Below, one piece after another: positions 59,601 through 64,000 of a DNA stretch of 64,000 bases. Position numbers and translations under genes: made by a program. Position 1 is the stretch's first letter. Every line of letters starts with the position of its first letter. A model generated the notes under the pieces. That model did not search any database. It was not told where the DNA came from and saw nothing but the letters and a program-made list of their open reading frames with translations. Source of the DNA: Cyanodermella asteris (taxonomy: Eukaryota > Ascomycota > Lecanoromycetes > Ostropales > Stictidaceae); the NCBI GenBank assembly GCA_900618795.1, contig UYJD01000006.1, forward strand, positions 850,785 to 914,784, written 5' to 3'.

Positions 59601-61721
59601 AGAACGGCCGGTCTATTAGGAATCTCTGAGAGACCATGCGCATTTGCATGCAATTTCGGCCGCCACAGACCATCATCAACGATGACGGTCAAGTCGCCGC
59701 AAAGATCCCTGTATCTTCTCTGTACGTTACCGAGTGTCGCGGATTGTTTCTTTTCTCTTCAGCCCCGACAATCTGTGGCGTTTTTTGCAGGTTGGCTGCG
59801 GCCGGAAACATGCACAACCGATGATGCTTCTGAGACCGACCTGGATAGGGGTACGACCACGGCCATGGCGAATGAGCAGCCAGTGAAAAAGGTCGCTCCC
59901 CTCTTCACGCGATGGCGGCGATGACCCGCAAAAGGGGGGCCGCCCTAAGGAATGCTTAGCACGCACGTCAGTACGAGGCGCTCTCCAGGCACCGCTGGCA
60001 CTTGGCCTGTTCCTATCGCGCCTCTGTTAAGTCTGGTCTCCCAGCTCGAACTGCTGTTGGCCTGCAGAAAAGGGTGCGCCTACATTGACATGGATTGTTC
60101 GGTCTACAATCCGAGTCATTCGAAGCTCTCATGTGGCCTTCTTGCTTACGGTGCATGAAACCCTCCCAAGCCCAAGGTTCACAAGGGGTAAGATGGTGGG
60201 CAATCTGCACTGCAGACCTACGTGCTGATGCCACCACAAATCTCTCGCTTTGTGGCACTACTCTCATGTTCCCTACTCCAACGTCTCTGGCGGCGCCATG
60301 CCAACGAAATCACTTATCGTCAGGGAAGCCAGCTGCGCCGAGAGATCGGAACGTTTGACGGAAGTCGATGAAGAATTCGTCTCGATCGTAAATCACAAAC
60401 ATTCAGCATGCGCGACCGAGGACAGGGTGAGACAGTTTGTCCGACATGCGTGGTGGACAGCGATCCTGCAGCAGCCTACTGTACGGCGAGCGTCAGTCTG
60501 CCTCGATGAGCAACGTGTAGAGCCTGAGCCAGGATCACAGCGAATCATTTGGATGAGAGAGTCGTGCTTTGAGGCAGAGACAGCAACTGAGCATATTGAG
60601 GATAGTGTTATCAGGGGTACTTGGAGAGGTGATCAAAGCGACAACTGATAACACGGAGTATGTAGCCATCGCAGTAGACACAGGAGTGCCATAGGTATCT
60701 CATACACCCTGTAGAATACGGCTGAGAACAAGGATGATTGAGCCCTGTCGCTACGATTTTTCGACATGCTGGAATTGCCATGCTCATATACAATGTCAGG
60801 ACATGTTTGGGAACGTGCACCGGCGCGGATGAGATGATATTTGTCTGCAGGAGGTGTAGATTAGCAGGGCCCTGAACACGAGCACGAGTCGACTGGTCGT
60901 CCAGGCCGCGTCCCTTTTCATTAGCAGACAGGCAGAGAGAGGTAGAGAGCGAGGTGAGCATCGCTGCAATAAGCTGCATGCCGCCATTAGTCTCTGCGCT
61001 GCTATCCTCCTCTACGCTATTAGACTGGACTGCTGGGACCTATTACACTACTCTCTTTATCCCGAAACACCCTTCCTTTCCACCACCACCTCCACCACAA
61101 CCACAACCCACCCGCCCTCCTCCCCTTGCAACATTTATCTCGCATCCCTCACGTCGCTCCTCGCCTCTGCCACCGACCAGCCCAGCTTCGGTTGACTGCC
61201 GACGCCATTGTTCCTTCGTCGTCTGCCCGTCGGCCGCCCGCTCGCATCTCTCCACATCGACGACCCGCCCGCCTGCGTCTCGCTGCTCTCACAAAGAATT
61301 GTCAACGCCCACGACCCATCCACGCACGGCCCCTTTCTGCGCCTGCCTCATCTTGCCTGAACGACACAACGCCTGGTTCTTCTCCAATATTCCCACCAAA
61401 TCCCGCGATTCGCACAAGTCGATACCGGCGTGCGACCGTGCGAAGCACTGGACTGGCCACCTGTGACCGCGCGCTAGCCTCGGGCTTGCTTTGTTCACTC
61501 GACTCGCAGCAGCCCAGTCTGCTCGCGGACGACCAATTCCGACGGTGCCTTGATTGGTAGCCTATAATAAGACCCCAATCACCTGTTCGACGCACGCAGC
61601 TTAATATAGTCGCCACAGCCGCATCGATTCCCCGCATACCTCGGCTGTGCCTGAACGCGACGGGACCAGGAGTTGCGCAAACCACGACGTTGAAGAGTAG
61701 GGGACGTATATCGGCCATATA
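56630..61721. other. Gene-poor region with assembly gap; RasGAP promoter
   Basis: 5.1 kb, the longest stretch without a supported gene. Overlapping short ORFs exist on both strands (the longest at 58850-59446), but none shows a domain or a convincing splice pattern. An assembly gap lies at 57306-57330. The right end (61060-61350) is a C/T-rich CCACC tract, typical of a fungal leader, and probably belongs to the RasGAP gene. Confidence 0.5.
57255..57376. other. 25-N assembly gap between duplicated poly-T/poly-A ends
   Basis: Left of the Ns: T17, CCGGCCTGGCATGG, A20. Right of the Ns (57331 on): T11, the same CCGGCCTGGCATGG, then A21. The same short text on both sides means the assembler probably failed to merge overlapping contig ends. 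Confidence 0.85.
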
Positions 61722-64000
61722 ATGTCAGTTGCGACAATGACACAGCCATCACGAATTTCCAGGGCGTCAAGTGGCGGCTCATCGAACATGACTTCCATCA
61801 CTCGCCAGAACACCATGTCGTCCTACGACGGCCGCTCGATGCGCCAATCGAAGAGATACAGCGTCACGGCGCTGTACCTGTCCATGTCAGCAAAGGACAA
61901 AGATTTGGAAATTGAGGACGATCTAGCAAAAGGTGGGGTCATCGTTGGGATATATACACCGGGCTGGCGCTAACTACGAACAGCACAGAAAATACTTCGC
62001 GAGTTGAAGGCCAAGATCTCGAGTCAGTCCAAGAAGAACTTCGTCCTCGAGAAGGATGTGCGCTATCTCGACTCGCGCATCGCTCTACTCATTCAGAATC
62101 GCATGGCCATGGAAGAGGTAGGCAATACCAGGCTGAAAGCGGTGCGATATCGGCTGACGGTGTAACAGCAAAAAGAAGTGGCAGACCATCTTGAGGATGC
62201 GACTGACATCCAAGAAGGCTTCTTTCCCAGCGAAGAAAGAACCCAAAAGTACGGCAACCTCATGTTTCTCTTACAATCCGAACCTCGACACATCGCACAT
62301 CTCTGCAGATTGGTCACAATGGCAGAGATCGACCTATTGCTGCAGACAGTCATGTTCACCATATACGGAAACCAGTACGAGAGCAGAGAAGAGCATCTGC
62401 TGTTGACCATGTTTCAGTCGGTCTTGACCTACCAGTTTGATAACACCGCGGAATACTCATCGCTCCTGCGCGCTAACACACCGGTCTCGCGCATGATGAC
62501 CACATATACACGACGAGGGCCCGGTCAGACGTACTTGAAAGAAGTCTTGCGGGACAAGATCAACAATCTTATCGAATTGAAGGAGATGGATCTGGAAATC
62601 AATCCGTTGAAGGTATACGAGACCATGGTCGCCAAGATTGAGGAAGACACCGGATCAAGGCCTCCGCAATACCCTCCAGGTATCACTGCAGATCAAGCCG
62701 CGGCAAACGAGCAAGTCCAGGCGCTTATCAAACCGAGACTGCAGATGCTGAATGACATCGCCACCTCTTTTCTCGAAATCATCATCGCAGGCCTGGAGCA
62801 AGTACCCTATGGTATCAGGTGGATTTGCAAGCAGATCCGAAGTCTCTCGCGACGAAAATATCCCGACGCGAACGACCAGACCATCTGTACACTCATTGGT
62901 GGCTTCTTCTTCCTTCGCTTCATCAATCCCGCAATCGTTACACCAAAGTCTTACATGCTGATTGATGGCCAACCTGAAGACAACCCCAGACGAACCTTGA
63001 CCTTGGTCGCAAAGATGTTGCAGAACCTGGCCAACAAGCCTTCATATGCCAAAGAGCCCTACATGGAACATCTTGCTCCCTTCATTGAAAACAACAAAGA
63101 GCGGGTCAACAAGTTCATGCTCGATCTATGTGAAGTTTCGGACTTCTACGAGTCGCTGGAGATGGACAACTATGTTGCGCTTTCCAAGAAGGACTTGGAG
63201 CTCAACATCAGTTTGAACGAAATCTACTCGATGCACAGCATGCTAGAGAAACATCGACAAAAGCTTGCGTCGGGCGAACAGAGCCACCTCGGCCTGCTGC
63301 TCGATGAACTAGGTGCGGCGCCCGCCCAGTTGCCCCGCAAGGACAATCGCGCTATCGCTCTACCCCTGTTCAGCCGATGGGAGCAGACAATCGACTCACT
63401 GACTGCGCAGCTTGATATCACAGAGGACGAGGTCTACTTTATGGAAGCCAAGGCCACGTTTGTCCAAATCATGCGTTCTCTACCACCCAGCTCCGCAGTC
63501 AACCGTCGTCCGTTGCGGCTGGACCGAATTGCCGAGATGGCAGCACAGATCAAGGATGCTGCCATGGTCCGAAAGGGCATACGATCCATTGAGCTGCTCT
63601 CTCAGCTGTCTGAGATGCGAGCCATTGACAAGGCAGACGGATATGAGCCCCTTCGATCGGAAGTCGAACAAGAGTTGCAGCATCTTGGCAGTCTAAAAGA
63701 GAATTGTGTCCAGGAGACTAAGCAGCTTGAGGAGGTCTATGCCACCATCCGGGATCACAACAACTATCTCGTCAGCCAGCTCGAGACATACAAGAGCTAC
63801 TTGCACAATGTTCGCGGTCAGTCCGAAGGCAAAGGCCGCGGTGGAAGCAGCAAACAAAAGCACCAGGTCCTTGGACCCTACAAATTTACACATCAACAGC
63901 TCGAGAAGGAAGGCGTCATTCAGCGCAGCAACGTTCCCGACAACAGGAGAGCCAACATCTACTTCAACTTCACAAGCCCGCTCCCGGGTACATTTGTTAT
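61722..64000 (+). CDS. Ras GTPase-activating protein, Sar1/Gap1/GapA-type (3' end outside window)
   Basis: Three exons, 61722-61932, 61984-62117 and 62169 to the edge, 725 residues visible; the frame is open at the window end. The N-terminus is Ser/Thr-rich ([19 protein letters not shown]). The RasGAP domain follows, with the arginine-finger region [10 protein letters not shown] and the family signature [12 protein letters not shown]. The part past about residue 480 looks like the IQGAP/RasGAP_C region, with a coiled coil ([18 protein letters not shown]) and [16 protein letters not shown]. In Schizosaccharomyces and Aspergillus this type (Gap1/Sar1, GapA) switches off Ras and shapes polarity, mating and spore germination. 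Both introns are about 51 bases. Confidence 0.93.

Overview
This 64 kb window is nuclear DNA of a filamentous ascomycete. The evidence is short GT..AG introns (mostly about 45-65 bases) with CTAAC/CTGAC-like branch sites, proteins of Pezizomycotina type, and a Fus3/Kss1-class MAP kinase. The general look suits a dothideomycete, but that is an inference. No tRNA, rRNA, CRISPR array or retroelement was recognised. I model 26 protein genes plus one doubtful ORF. One gene runs off each end of the window.

Layout. 0-4.6 kb: a long repeat-rich coiled-coil protein (minus, cut by the left edge), divergent from ribosomal protein L27. 4.6-7.1 kb: gene-poor, with an 85-base fold-back element. 7.1-19.6 kb: secreted lipase, Sof1 (U3 snoRNP), Rpn6 (proteasome lid), a BTB-domain protein, a small secreted protein, mitochondrial 1-Cys peroxiredoxin and Sec24 (COPII). 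20-28 kb is an accessory-looking stretch: an APH-fold kinase-like protein, a small fungal protein of unknown function, a 220-base MITE-like element, an MFS exporter and a 119-residue unknown protein, separated by long non-coding DNA. 29.6-56.6 kb is dense housekeeping: Get3, 5-hydroxyisourate hydrolase, Nop56, CCT6, fatty aldehyde dehydrogenase, a Ctr copper transporter, an F-box/JmjC protein, eIF4A, uroporphyrinogen-III synthase, the MAP kinase, the Mrm1-like rRNA 2'-O-methyltransferase and a large Mit1/CHD3-type chromatin remodeler. 56.6-61.7 kb is gene-poor and holds a 25-N assembly gap. 61.7-64 kb: the start of a Ras GTPase-activating protein, cut by the right edge.

The genes do not form a pathway cluster. 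Several are divergent pairs with short shared promoters (Sof1/Rpn6, Nop56/CCT6, F-box-JmjC/eIF4A, Mrm1/Mit1-like), and many of these serve ribosome synthesis, translation or protein folding. I see no convincing new multi-gene system. The best leads are a short terminal-inverted-repeat element family (one complete copy flanked by a perfect 4-base duplication), repeat-bearing extensions in two proteins, an oversized intron in the remodeler, and a few lineage-restricted small proteins. All gene models come from reading splice signals and reading frames by eye, without transcript data.
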